Source: Diphasiastrum complanatum
Lineage: Eukaryota > Streptophyta > Lycopodiopsida > Lycopodiales > Lycopodiaceae
Direction: 5' to 3'
NCBI GenBank assembly: GCA_029204225.1
Contig: CM055095.1
Location: 24,039,641-24,103,640 of the forward strand
DNA: 64,000 nucleotides
Numbering within the stretch: position 1 is the first letter of the stretch; every line of letters begins with the position of its first letter. The position numbers and the translations under genes are program-made. Under the pieces are notes generated by a model. That model had not been told where the DNA came from, did not search any database, and saw only the letters and a program-made list of their open reading frames with translations. This document shows positions 22,892 through 36,065 of this stretch, piece by piece.

Positions 22892-23660
22892 CTACACATT
22901 AGATCTTGATCTAGATTCACTACACTTGGATTTAAGCAAGAGCAATGGATCAACACATCATTTTTTAGTGAGAGCGGCCTCACACGTGTGGAGTACTATC
23001 CACTGTACGGCCTGCACCTGACACAACAAGTACAATGATACTAGATAGCAATCATACATAAAAATCACAAGACAAATGACTAGAAATCTCACAAAAGTGT
23101 AGAGTACAAAAGTCTCATCAATCTTCTTAGCAAAATGATGATTCTTTTATGGATCAAGTACGTCCATGAGTCTGGTACAGTCCAGCAGGCCTTCACACGT
23201 GTGAAGAGTGCCACATCACTCAGATCTATCCATTTGATCCATCCTTGATCCTTAACCAATAGTTGACCTTCTAGAATATGACTAAAATCCAAAAAGCTAG
23301 TCTCCTAGAATATAGGAATATTCCCTACAAAATAGGATCTAAGAAAAATGGTCAACTCTTATCTTCTAGTACTCTATACACACGTGTGAACATCCACTTG
23401 CCATGTGGGAGCATTTACTCATGCACATGCAAGGAAAAGCTAATTTGTAGGTGACTAGTCAACTTGACTAAAAACTAGTCATTTCATGTTCACACTAACT
23501 AGAATGATACAAAATCAAATTGGATATATACAAACATGAAAAGTACATCCTTTCACACGTGGGAATAGGCTCCACACGTGTGAAATCAGATCATCAACAT
23601 ATTCTAATGTTTGATCAATATTTACATGAACCAATGTCAAGTGAGAAGTGACAATTTTCA
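22892..23660 (-). repeat. Copia B 3' LTR (outer end truncated)
   Basis: This 769-bp stretch matches 28388-29156. The inner end TTTTCA abuts the purine tract. It lacks the 89 bp next to the PBS side of the other LTR and is fused directly to the leader of LTR family E. It carries several CACACGTGTG palindromes (22981, 23194, 23379, 23573). Confidence 0.92.
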
Positions 23661-23676
23661 ACACTCTTCCTCACTT
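23661..23676 (-). other. Polypurine tract of copia B
   Basis: On the minus strand GAAGTGAGGAAGAGTG lies between the pol stop codon (23677-23679) and the 3' LTR. That is the expected primer position for plus-strand synthesis. Confidence 0.8.
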
Positions 23677-25133
23677 CTAACTTGGCAAATCTAGTGTACA
23701 TCTATCTAAAATTCCAAGAGCATATCTTAACTTAAAAAATGGATCTTTGGACAATGGTTTGGTTAAGATATCAGCTATGCATTCGGATGATGGTACATGA
23801 TGTAGTTGCACTTCCTTGGATTGTACCTTCTCCCTCACAAAGTGGTGAGCTATCTCAATTTACTTTGTTCTAGCATGGAAGATAGGATTTGAAGCAATTT
23901 GTTGAGAAGCTTGATTGTCACAAAATATGTAAGAAATCTCCTCGGCCTCTAGCACATGTAGTTCCATCAAGAGTCTTCTTAGCCATAGGAGCTCTTTGGT
24001 TGTTGAAGTCAATGCCTTATATTCGGCTTCACAAGAAGATAGTGAGATTGTATCTTGCTTTTTGGAAAGCCAAGGTATCACTCCTCCACAAAGAAATGTT
24101 GCAAATGTACTAATAAACTTCCTATCCATCTTGTCACCTGCAAAATCTGAATCCGAGTAGGCTCTCAAGTGCAAGTTAGATCCTTCATAAAGTATGCCAA
24201 AAAATCTAGTACTAGAAACATATCTAAGTACTCTCTTGGCACTTTTTCAATGATGAACTAAAAGAGCTTGCATACTTTGACTCAACTTGCTTACACAAAA
24301 ACTTAAGTCAGGTCTAGTGATGGTTAAATAGATTAGAGAGCCTATAAGCTTCCTAAAGAGAGTGATGTCCTCAAAGGATGCTTCATCACCTTCATTAGTT
24401 GCTTTCACAACATGCTCCATAGGGGTGTCAATCCCCTTACAATATTTCATACCAAATCTTTCAAGAATGGAAGTAGCATACTTAGATTGACTTATGAAAG
24501 TACAATTGCTACTTCTAGACACTTCTATCCCAAGTATAAACTTTAGGAAGCCTAGATCTACCATCTTGAACTCACTAGATAAGTCAACTTTTACTTTGCC
24601 TATGCCATCATCATCATTTCCTATCATAATGATGTCATCAATATAAAGAACCAAAATGATGATCTTTCCTTCATTACATTTGAAATATAAAGAAGGTTCA
24701 TAAGCACTTAGTACAAAGCCAAGGGAATAGAGAAAATCATGCAACCTAGAGTACCAAGGTCTAGGTGCTTGCTTCAAGCCATATAGACTCTTCCTTAAGT
24801 AGCACACCTTTTGCTCCTCACCAACCTTGATGAAGCCCTCGGGTTGCATCATGTAGATTTCCTTTTCTAAGAAGCCATTCAAGAAGGAATTTGTCACATC
24901 CATTTGGTAGAGATCCCATTTGAACAAAGTAGCAATGCAAATGATTAATCTAATAGTTACAAGCTTAGCTACAGGTGCAAATGTTTCTTCATAATCCAAT
25001 CCTTTTATTTGAAGAAATCCCTTAGCAACAAGCCTAGCTTTGTACTTACTAATAGATCCATCTTGATTGTACTTAATTCTATAAATCCACTTATATGCAA
25101 GTGGTTTCTTTCTCTTGGAAGATTTACAAGATT
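23677..25133 (-). pseudogene. Copia B reverse transcriptase and RNase H
   Basis: The RT part (frame 24247-24999) shows DYEETFAPVAKL, the QMDVTNSFLNG block, LYGLKQAPRPWYSRL and the active site LYIDDIIMI. RNase H (23860-24174) shows DSDFAGDKMDRK, WLSKKQDTISLSSCEAEYKA and SNPIFHARTK. The end, IEIAHHFVREKV to ILTKPLS, runs to the stop at 23677. Breaks seen are TAG plus a frameshift near 25130, TGA for an expected Trp at 24246, and TAA after HARTK at about 23857. All catalytic motifs remain readable. Confidence 0.9.
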
Positions 25134-26576
25134 CTAAGTATGATTCTCTTCTAATGCATCATACTCTACTTGCATTGCATCTCTCCAAACTTTAGATTTA
25201 CATGCTTCTTCAAAAGATGATGGTTCTTCAAGCAATGTAGCTAAAAAAGAGTAAGAGGTAGAAGATGTAGATCCTTCCTTTTGCTTTCCCTTGTCCACAT
25301 AGGTAAGCCTTGAGGGCTCGGCCTTGCTCCTTGATGATCTTCTCGGCCCCTTTTGACTCGGATCCAAATCTCCATCCTCGGGTTTGTCATGATCTTCCTC
25401 AGGTTTGTCAAGATCCTCCTCGGATTTGTCAAGATCTTCAATGCACAATGGGCTAGATCCATTTGACAAGCTCTTAGAAAATTGTGACTCATCAAAAAGT
25501 ACATCCTTGCTTACCTTTACTTTCTTGGATGTAGGATCATATATCCTATATCCCTTGCTATTTTCTCCATAGCCAACAAAGATTCCTTTGAAGGAGGTAG
25601 AATCTTCTTTCCTTCTAGTCTCCAAAGGAATGTGTACATAACAAGTACATCCAAAGATCTTAAAATCTTTTACATTGGGTTTCTTATCAAACAAGGCTTG
25701 ATAAGGTGAGATCCCATCCATAGCACTACTAGGAAGTCTATTACACAAATAATTAGCACATGTTATGGCTTCTCCCCAAAATGAGATGGGAAGTGATGCA
25801 TCAAGCCTCAAGGACTTTGCACACTCACATAAACTCCTATTTTTCCTCTCGGCCACCTCATTTTGTTGAGGGGTGTAGGAACAAGTGTACTGTAACTTAA
25901 TACCATTGATCTCACAAAAGTCTTTCATTTTATTGGAGGTGTACTCTCCTCCATTATCACATCTTAGTGCTTTGATAGAAGTACTAAGTTGTTTCTCTAC
26001 TAGAGACTTGAACTTAATGAAAGCTTCATAAACAAGACTTTTCTTTGATAGTAACTCAATCCATGTGAATCTAGTACAATCATCTATAAAAGCTACATAC
26101 ATCAAGGCACCTCCATTACTTGCATGTGAAAAACTATGTACATCAAAATGTACGAGATCCAAGGGAGAGAGAGATCTTGATGAAGATCTCTTGTAAGAAG
26201 ACTTGTGTGACTTTGCAAGGCCACATGCCTCACACATTTTTTCACACTTCTTGAAAGCTCTTGGTAGGCCGAGAGCTAGTTCCTTGCTTGCCATTGACTC
26301 CATAGATTGAAGATTAGGATTGCCTAATCTCTTATGCCAAAGCTCCACTTGAGTTAGCTCCTCCCTAGCCAAGTTCACACTTTCACTTGCAACATTAGCA
26401 TCCAACTTGAAAAGTCTACCTTGCTTAATGCCACTAGCTATGCACTTATCATTTTTCAAGATGGAACAAACTCCATTCTTGAAATGTACATCTAGTCCAT
26501 TGTCCATTAATTGTCCTACACTAAGCAAGTTTTTTGAAATGATAGGAACATACAAAACATTATCTAGATCTATCCT
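25134..26576 (-). pseudogene. Copia B integrase
   Basis: The 473-residue frame 25134-26555 includes the GAG-pre-integrase zinc region (LWHKRLGNPN and CEKMCEACGLAKSHK). The catalytic core follows with VHFDVHS, RCDNGGEYTS and QNEVAERKNRSL, so the D, D and E residues are present. A region before RT (RRSSRSKAEPSRL) links to pol. The second zinc His of the usual LGH motif is Asn here. A TAA at about 26574 separates this frame from the protease. Confidence 0.9.
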
Positions 26577-27656
26577 TTATAATGTGCTTAAGCAAAGAGG
26601 TATAGATCCTATGCCATCTATCTTGCATGCTTGATCACTAGCAGTGTATATTGACTTCTTAGAGTCATTACAAGGTAGAAGAGTAGAAAAATAATGCTTG
26701 TTAAAGGACATGTGGGAACTAGCCCCACTATCTATCCACCATGTGTCTTGACTTGAAGTTGGTGTAGATGCAACCATTAAGGATGTGTTGAATCCATCCT
26801 CATCTTCTTCCTCTTGAGCAATGTTCCCTTGATCTCCTTTGGCTTGTTGATTCTTCTTCAAGTAGCATTCTGAGGCAAAGTGTCCTTTCTTTCCACAAAA
26901 GAAACACTTTAGTTTTGCCTTGTTCTTCACTTTGCCTTTGGAGGTAGATCCTCCATTCTTCATCTCGGCCTCCTTGCCTTGATTTTTTTTGAATGGATTT
27001 TGCTTCTTCTTGCCTTTAGATGTAAAGTTAGCTTTCTCCTCTCCTCCATTAAGTGACATGCTATCCATTCTTGTCTTGAGGTGTAGAAGCCTACTCTCCT
27101 CGGCCACAAGAACATTGTGCAACTTTTCAATGGATGGAAGAGAGTCTTGAATGGAAAATGATTGGACTAAGTTGGTAAACTCATCACCTAGACCATTCAA
27201 GATGATTTGTACTAGTTCTTGATCTTGGATCTTCTCTCCTATTGCACTTAACTCCTTGTTAAGTGATTTGATCCTAAGGACATACTCTTGTCCACTCTCT
27301 CCACTTCCTTTCATGCTTTGGAAAACTTGATTTCTTAGCATGAGGATTCTTGAAGTATTGTTGGATTCATAAATTCTCTTTAATGAATCTCAAGGCTCTT
27401 TGGATGAGGTATAAGAAGACACCTCTTTCAAGAGGTCATTGCATACATTTAACTTTATGCAATGTAGAGCTAATCTTGCTCTCTTCTTGTATTTGGCTTG
27501 TTCTTGGGGAGTTTTAGGCTCTTCCTCTACTCCTTGAACTATGTCATATAGATCATGGATCACTAGGAGTGATTCCATTCTCACTTTCCAAATGGAATAA
27601 TTTGTGGAAGTGAGTCTCTCACTTGATTCCATCAAATATCCACCCATGGATGACAT
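26577..27656 (-). pseudogene. Copia B gag and protease
   Basis: The start ATG is at 27656 (MSSMGGYLMESSERLTSTNY). The gag shows YSIWKVRMESLL, a UBN2-type capsid block, the zinc knuckle CFFCGKKGHFASEC (intact CCHC) and the protease site WWIDSGASSHM. A TGA replaces an expected Trp after SSKEP near 27387 and splits the frame. Gag coats element RNA; the protease matures the polyprotein. Confidence 0.9.
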
Positions 27657-28286
27657 TTTAGAATGAATGCTCTTTTAAAAATCACAAAGATTTTTGAATT
27701 TTAAAAGATCTATGAAAAGGCCTAAAGCTTACTAGAATTCCTATAAGCTTGTCTCTATCAAACTAGCACACAAGCTTGAATGATACTCAAAGATCTTACC
27801 AAAAATTCCTAGCTTTCACTCTCACAAAAAAAATTGCTTTACTAATCCAAATTGAGTATGTTTAAACTCTAAGAAAAACCCTAGGTAGAAGGCATTTTTA
27901 TTTTTTCACTTCAACTAAGGATCTGAACAAATCAGCCTCTAAGATCTGATCTTAGACTCTAAAAAGAAATGCTTCAATGATCCAAAACACTATTTGGTCA
28001 TAGGCATTAGCTAGAATGAATCTAGATCAATACTATGCTTCAAAAAGCACCAAAAATGAACTAGTATTGTGATTTTGGGACCAACAAACACAAAGTAACT
28101 TGAATTGAAAGTTGCTGTACGGATTCACACATGTGAAAAAGTACATACACAGCCTCCAAGTTGTTTTGATCCAAATGATTACAAGCTATCACTCTAGAAG
28201 AACTCGTCCTCACTAGTATTGGCCAAAAACAAATTCTGCCAATGATCTTTACAAGATTTATGATTCAATGATAACTCTCTTACTTA

Positions 28287-28298
28287 GCTTTGTTACCA
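28287..28298 (-). other. Primer binding site of copia B (degenerate)
   Basis: On the minus strand TGGTAACAAAGC follows the 5' LTR. It matches the Met-tRNA PBS TGGTATCAGAGC at 10 of 12 bases. Confidence 0.7.
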
Positions 28299-29156
28299 TG
28301 ATAAATTTACAATTTTTAGAACAATAATGATTGTACTTTACAATCATAGAGAGTTATTGGTTGCTTAATTAATGAATCTATCAAGTTCTACACATTAGAT
28401 CTTGATCTAGATTCACTACACTTGGATTTAAGCAAGAGCAATGGATCAACACATCATTTTTTAGTGAGAGCGGCCTCACACGTGTGGAGTACTATCCACT
28501 GTACGGCCTGCAACTGACACAACAAGTACAATGATACTAGATAACAATCATACATAAAAATCACAAGACAAATGACTAGAAATCTCACAAAAGTGTAGAA
28601 TACAAAAGTCTCATCAATCTTCTTAGCAAAATGATGATTCTTTTATGGATCAAGTACGTCCATGAGTCTGGTACAGTCCAGCAGGCCTTCACATGTGTGA
28701 AGAGTGCCACATCACTCAGATCTATCCATTTGATCCATCCTTGATCCTTAACCAATAGTTGACCTTCTAGAATATGACTAAAATCCAAAAAGCTAGTCTC
28801 CTAGAATATAGGAATATTCCCTACAAAATAGGATCTAAGGAAAATGGTCAACTCTTATCTTCTAGTACTCTATACACACGTGTGAACATCCACTTGCCAT
28901 GTGGGAGCATTTACTCATGCACATGCAAGAAAAAGCTAATTTGTAGGTGACTAGTCAACTTGACTAAAAACTAGTCATTTCATGTTCACACTAACTAGAA
29001 TGATACAAAATCAAATTGGATATATACAAACATGAAAAGTACATCCTTTCACACGTGGGAACAGGCTCCACACGTGTGAAATCAGATCATCAACATATTC
29101 TAATGTTTGATCAATATTTACGTGAACCAATGTCAAGTGAGAAGTGACAATTTTCA
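28299..29156 (-). repeat. Copia B 5' LTR
   Basis: The 858-bp LTR starts TGATAAATTTAC and ends TTTTCA on the plus strand. It is bounded by the PBS on the left. Bases 28388-29156 match the left LTR. A segment near 28300-28390 is also found inverted at 37205-37290. Confidence 0.85.
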
Positions 29157-29530
29157 GCACCAAAGACCCAATCCACAAAAGCAAAAAACTTGATTTTGGT
29201 GTAGAATCCTCTCTAGCATGCTCTAGCCTTGATATCTTCACCAAATCATTGATAGATATGATTTCCTCCTTCATAAACTGAAACACAAGATCTGATACCA
29301 TGTGAAGAGTTTCAGATCATTGATGATCCAATCCAGAAAAAGATCTTGGGTTACAAAAGAAACTACTCTACCAATCTCACCAATGAAGAAAAATCAGCAT
29401 CTACACAAAAAATGAGATGAAAACTCTAATAGAACTTGATTAAACATGAATCAAATGATAAAGTACTATTGCTAACTATACATAACCAACAAACTACTGT
29501 ATTTCACACATATGGATCCAAAAATACTGT
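29157..29530 (-). mobile_element. Copia family A fragment (leader, PBS, partial LTR)
   Basis: Bases 29157-29288 match the family A leader at 35280-35400 (for example TAGAATCCTCTCTAGCATGC). A Met-tRNA PBS (reverse complement of TCTGATACCA) lies at 29291-29300. An LTR begins TGTGAAGAG at 29301 and stops at 29530, where a copia D fragment begins. No coding sequence remains. Confidence 0.78.
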
Positions 29531-29718
29531 CCATTCTTTGCTAGGAATTCACATTACTAGAAATAGACTTCAGAAGAAGATCGATCTTAGTTAGCAGACA
29601 TATCTAAAAGGCATTTTAGAAAAGTTTTATATGTTTGATTGCAAACCAATTGGTACTCCAATGGATCCAAGTATAGTATTGACTAAATCTACTAGTGCTG
29701 ATTTTGATAGTGAAGTAC
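29531..29718 (+). pseudogene. Copia family D RT fragment
   Basis: The plus strand encodes HSLLGIHITRNRLQKKI and LKGILEKFYMFDCKPIGTPMDP, part of a copia RT-RNase H connection. It is closely related to 63565-63750. A TAG stop sits at the same place in both copies (after DLS / YLS), so the stop predates the duplication. Both ends are abrupt. Confidence 0.8.
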
Positions 29719-29724
29719 TCGAAT

Positions 29725-31223
29725 GCTCTAATACCAATCTGATGGGACAAGGGAGATAGAAGAATGTGAACGGATAAGTGAACAAGAATATTGCGGAACA
29801 GCTCTCCCATTAAAATCAGCTACTAGATGCAAAAACAGTCTAATAGAAAGCTTATGCTAAATATAATCACAACTTTAAGTGTTCTAATTGCCCAACAGGA
29901 TCTTGAAAATTAATTCATACTCATGAAAAATGAGAGTACAATCCACTGAAGAGATTAGAAATGGTTTGTGTGTGGTATTATTGAAAAATGAATTTTAATC
30001 AAAAGTTTAGTTCTGAACTAGAATGAAATAGCAGTGTGGTAGTGCAAGTTCCTCAGGCGTCAAAGACAGCCATCGTCTGATCAGAAACTGAGGAGTCATA
30101 GACGTCCGTGTTCTGATCAGAATGAGTGAACAAATGTTATCAAACAACAATGAAGTGCATTCAAATCACAATAAGCATTCATCTACGTTATACACGGATA
30201 AAAAAAAGTGGTATTGCTATATTACACTGAAGCACAACAAAATAGCAGTTACAACAAAATGACGGCGTAACTGGGAGGCTCAAAATCATTTATCTCATGG
30301 ACGGAGCAACCCCTAGAGTGTCCTTGGATGATCCATTTATAGATTGCATCCATGTATTAACTACAATAAATATTTGTCACCTAATTAGGTAAGCCGTTGT
30401 ACTTGGAAGTATTTGGCTTTTGTGATGACTATACATAGTATATATGGTCAACAAATTAGGAACGTTGACGTGGACGAGGACGTTGCAAATTCTCTCACTT
30501 TGCATTTTACGTGAAGTGGTTTTCTCTCGCTTCGAAAATTTTGGGAAGTGGCTGGGAACGTCCTTCATTCAAAATAGACGACCTTCGCTTTTTCTCTCTC
30601 TTCGTGTTTTTTGCGAAAAAGCCCAAGGTGCCCTTAAAAAGATGAAGGTGCTCTAAAAAAGACGAAGATGTCTTTAAAACAGTTTAACTCATGAAAATAG
30701 ATGACCTTCAAGAATTTTTTCTCTCTTCGCATTTTTCGGAAAAATGCGAAAAAGCCGAAGGTGTTGAAAACAGTTAAACTTTTGAACTGTGCACAAGTTG
30801 ACTTCTTCAAAATAATTGAATGGAAGAAGCCAAAGGTAAGTGTCGCATTTTTCAAAAAAGTGCGAAAAATACAACCTGTGCGACACTTAGTGTATTTCTG
30901 CAGACTGTTGAAAAAGTAATGTATTTCTGCAGACTTGTTCTAAATGCAAGTTTGTGGAAGTCGTTGAAGATGGTCAAGTCTTCAATGACTTCAAGTTAAT
31001 AAACTTAACATCTAAGCTTGATCAGCCGAAAGCCCGTTGTAGATGTTTTTCAAATAAATTGGTTGTTTAAGTTTGTGATTTCCGCAGGTATCAGATGAGC
31101 AGACATAGAACCAAAGTTGGTTTCACCTGACCTTAGATCAATGATCAATAAACATGTAGGAAGAATCGTAAAATAGAAATTAGTCATTCACCAAGGAGAC
31201 AACTGTGGGCTTAATTTCCAACA
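29725..31223 (-). repeat. Candidate LTR with PBS-like edge
   Basis: GCTCTAATACCA at 29725-29736 is a one-mismatch reverse-complement Met PBS. It is followed three bases later by TGATGGGACA, and the segment may end at TTTCCAACA (31223). No second copy is in the window, so the LTR call rests only on the edges. The segment includes hairpins near 30728-30748 and 30844-30864. Confidence 0.35.
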
Positions 31224-31865
31224 AGTGGCTGTTGTAGGTGAGCTATTTACTTGTTTAGGGTTTGGTTCTGGTGGGCTTGTATGGCATGGATTTGTCCAAG
31301 TTGTAAGGTGGTTGGACTCCTAATTGTCTTCGTGGGAGGTCCTTGGTGCTAGTATGGCACAGATATGTCCTAGTACCTAGCATCAATGCAAGAGTCAAGT
31401 ATCTTTGTATTACGTGTATTGCAAGATAGTTTCTTATGTGTAGAATGTTAATGTGAACTTAATACATTCGGTTTGCCCTTATACTTATCAATATGGCATC
31501 TGCCTTAATACAATTTCGTTTTAGGACAAAATGTATTGCTAATGATGAAATTTATGATAGAGAAGATTGGACGTATGATTTGTATTTACAATCAAGCTGA
31601 TAAGGTAGTAAATCTTGTTTCAGACATGGATAACAATTGATGCTCAGCTATGACACCTATCTTCCTCACGTAACTAACTCATGTGGTTGTATTTTGTGGA
31701 ATGGTGGCAAGTCACAGTTGGGTGTCCTAAACTTTGTTTCGCTTTGTGGTACTCTATACTGCAAGATTTTATACAGGTTTGTTTTTACTTGTTATGCTAT
31801 AAATTAAAGGTTCAAAGATTTTATTCTTGACTTGTCAAGGGAAACTATGTGAAATCTTTTTACTA

Positions 31866-32920
<1,055 letters not shown>

Positions 32921-33250
32921 TGTAAAGGATTTTAGGTCATTGATGATCCAATCCACAAAAAGATCTTGGGTTACAAAAGAAGCTACTCTACCAATCTCAC
33001 TAATGTAGAAAAATCAGCATCTACACACAAAATGAGATGAAATCTCCAAAAGAACTTGATCAAACATGAATCAAATGATAAAGTATTGTTTTTGTCCATA
33101 CAAAACCAACAAGCTACTGTATTTCATAAATGTGGATCAAAAAATAACAAATATAGATCATTCTACACATAGAATCACAAGTATAGTGCACCAATGGATA
33201 GTAAAATCCAAGAGAACCATGTATAAGCATGAAATGAGATAGAGATGATA
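32921..33250 (-). repeat. A1 3' LTR fragment
   Basis: This matches 35419-35748 of the 5' LTR (shared ACTCTACCAATCTCAC and AAGCATGAAATGAGATAGAG). It stops at about 33250, where integrase coding sequence begins. Confidence 0.85.
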
Positions 33251-34155
33251 AAGACATCATACACTTCATGCTTATTTTTAAGTAGATAGATCCAACAAAA
33301 TCTACTAAAATCATCAATGAAAGTTACATACATCTTAGTTCCATTATTGCTAATTGTAGTAAATCCATGAATATCCGAATGTACAAGTTGAAAAGGCTTT
33401 GTAGATCTAGATGTAGATCTAGTATAAGGTAGTCTATGTGACTTAGACAAAGCACAAGAATCATAAACATAATTGATGCCATTTAAGGAACTTGGAAGAC
33501 CTATCACAACCTTCTTTCTAGCCATTACCTCCAATGACTTGAAGTTGAGGTGTCCCATCCTTTTATGCCAAACCTCTTGAATAGGTATTTGCTCTCTTGC
33601 AACACATCCAACTTGGTTAGCAATAACACAAGCATCTAGTTTGAACAACTTCCCTTGTCTTTTACCTTTTCCAATCAAGACATCCTTCCTTTTGATCATA
33701 CAAGCATCTCCATTTGACTCAACCTTGAGGCCTTTACTTAGCATTTGACTCACACTAAGAAAATTCTTGGTAATAAATGGAATAAACAAGACATCCTCCA
33801 AATGAACATTCCTATTTGTAGAGAGAGAAATAGGAATTGTGCCAATCCCTTTGATTGCACACTCACCATTATTGGCCATGTAGATCACCCTCTTGTCATC
33901 TCCATATGCCAACAAAGAAGTGAAGTACTCTTTGTGAAAGGTCGTGTGTCAACTTGCTCCACTATCAGTCCACCAAGGATCTAGATCTCCATCATTAGCA
34001 AGCATACATGAAGACATCACAAAAGCATCATCATTTGCATCTTGAACATCCAAACCATCCTCATCAAGGGTAAGATTACCTTGCTTGCTTCCTTGATCTT
34101 CCTTTTTCTTGTCGCACTCACTTGTAAAGTGCCTTTGATGCCACAATAGAGGCAT
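33251..34155 (-). pseudogene. A1 protease and truncated integrase
   Basis: The protease site reads WWTDSGAS, followed by a stop near 33949. The next frame (33175-33915) shows GIGTIPISLS, VWHKRMGHLNFKSLEVM (intact LGH-type zinc His), LPYTRSTSR, LVHSDIHGF with the first catalytic Asp, and FIDDFSRFCWIY. It then enters LTR sequence after KHEVYDVF, so the second Asp and the Glu are gone. Confidence 0.85.
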
Positions 34156-34893
34156 TTGAGCATTTATCTATCATTCTTTTTGCCATTTGAAGAAGCATCC
34201 ACTTGATATTGCCCTTTAGACCACTTACTTTTGGTTTTGCACTTGAATTTGCCCTTTGTGAACATGAAGTGTCGATGTAGATCCACCTCTTGCTTGAAGC
34301 CTATATTCTTCATTGAGCAAGATCTTTTGAAGATCCATCAAACTTGGCAAAGTCTTTTAAATAGAAATACTTTGAACAATGTTAGCATGAGCATCCAACA
34401 ATCCATTAAGAATCACTTAAACAAGCTCTCCTTCCTTATTGCTTTCATCAATGCAAGCCAACTCATCATTCAATGCTTTCATCCTCAAAACAAAAGTACT
34501 TGGACTTTTTTCATTCTTTTGAAAACAAGAAAAGATTTGTCTTCTTATATTCAACACTCTAGAAGTAGACTTGGATTCATAAAGCTTCTTCAATGAATCC
34601 CAATCATCCTTAGATGAAGTACACTTACCAACTTCCTTGAGAAGCTCATTGGTAGCATTCATCTTGATAATGTGTAGAGCCCTTTTGGCCCTCTTATCAT
34701 ACCTCATTTGATCTTGTTGTTTTGTTGGTCTCTCCTCCAAACCTACAACAATATCCAAAACATCATTCATCTCAAGAAGTGATTCCATCCTCACCTTCCA
34801 CAATGAATAGTTACTTGAGGTAAGCCTAGCATTGGCTTCCAACATGACTCCATTGAGGTTGCCATGTAGCAATGACCTGATCTTCTCTTTCAA
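34156..34893 (-). pseudogene. A1 gag
   Basis: The frame 34417-34893 shows MLEANARLTSSNYSLWKVRM, LEMNDVLDIV, RALHIIKMNATNELLKEVG and SRVLNIRRQIFSCF. Downstream it is broken by stops after NKEGELV. The zinc knuckle is damaged and lacks its first Cys pair (only HFTSEC remains). It is closely similar to gag of A2 at 37771. Confidence 0.87.
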
Positions 34894-35406
34894 CCTATTT
34901 TAATGCAAAAAAACACTCATTTTAACAACAACAAATATTTTCAAACGAAATCACAAAGATTTGAAACTATCTCAACAATTGTCTTATAGCACTTATACCA
35001 AGCAAATCAACACATAGAATCATGGAATCTTGATCAACCTTTGATCTATCTTCAATCTAATGACTTTTGCCACTTCCTAAGATCGAAACACACTCAAAAG
35101 AAATCCAACAACCTCACTATCTAGAGATCCAATCAAAATTAGGGTTTTGGCAAAATCACAAAAAATTGATTATTCCAAATCTACATGCAAATGCTGAAAA
35201 TTTGATATGCAATCTATTAGCCACCATGTAGGCTAATCCAATGACAAAAATCAGCCAAATCTAGTATGTGAAAATCTACAAAAGATCCAATCTACAAAAA
35301 CAAAAAACTCGATTTTGGCGTAGAATCCTCTCTAGCATGCTCTAGCCTTGATATCTTCACCAAATCATTGATAGATATAACTTCTCCTTCATAACTTGAA
35401 ACACAA

Positions 35407-35417
35407 GCTCTGATACC
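35407..35417 (-). other. Primer binding site of A1
   Basis: On the minus strand GGTATCAGAGC, the Met-tRNA type, lies one base from the LTR end. It fixes A1 on the minus strand. Confidence 0.88.
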
Positions 35418-35418
35418 T

Positions 35419-36065
35419 TGTGAAGGAATTTTAGATGATTGATGATCCAACCCACAGAAAGATCTTGGGTTACAAAAGAAGCTACTCTACCAATCTCACC
35501 AATGTAGAAAAATCAGTATCTACACACAAAATGAGATGCAAACTCTAATAGAACTTGATCAAACATGAATCAAATGATAAAGTACTATTGTTGTCCATAC
35601 AAAACCAGCAAGTTGCTGTATTTCACACATGTGGATTCAAAAATAACAAATATAGATCATTTTACACATAGAATTGCAAGCAATCACAAGTATAGTGCAC
35701 CAATGGATAATAGAACCCAAGAGAACCATGTATAAGCATGAAATGAGATAGAGAAGAGAGAGGATATATCTCTCCATGAATTACATCCTTTTATAACAGG
35801 TCCAAATCCTATTTGGCCACTTGGCTTTCCCACCAAAATGTTAACCCTACTATTTTTGGGTCTAGATTCAAAGTACCCAACATTCAAATTTGAATCTACT
35901 CAAACTCGAATTCTTATGTTCCCACACTTTCAAAAAGTGTTTATTCAAATGAAATTTAGACTAAGTTACTTTGAAAACTCAAACTCTAAGTCTAAAACAA
36001 ATTTGGCCTCAATATTCAAATATGGAAATATAGCAAATATGATCAAGCTAGTTGAATCTTTCACA
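35419..36065 (-). repeat. A1 5' LTR
   Basis: The LTR begins TGTGAAGGAATTTTAG and probably ends TCTTTCACA. Part of it (35740-36030) has a diverged inverted relative at 39540-39780. Confidence 0.75.

Larger units (their letters stand above)
22892..29156 (-). mobile_element. Ty1/copia element B, nearly complete
   Basis: The element has a right 5' LTR, PBS, gag, protease, integrase, RT, RNase H, purine tract and left 3' LTR, in copia order (integrase before RT). The left LTR lacks its outer 89 bp, so no target duplication can be read. The shared 769 bp of the two LTRs differ at only about 8 positions by eye (about 1%), which indicates a young insertion. At least five stop codons and one frameshift break gag-pol, so it is not autonomous. 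Confidence 0.93.
32921..36065 (-). mobile_element. Copia family A copy A1, internally deleted
   Basis: Reading leftward it has a 5' LTR (35419-36065), PBS (35407-35417), leader, gag, protease and integrase. The integrase frame then fuses to the inner part of the 3' LTR (32921-33250). RT, RNase H and half of the 3' LTR are deleted. Flanks CTTTC (32916-32920) and GTTTC (36066-36070) may be a decayed target duplication. It shares most of its sequence with A2 at 37330 in opposite orientation. Confidence 0.85.
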
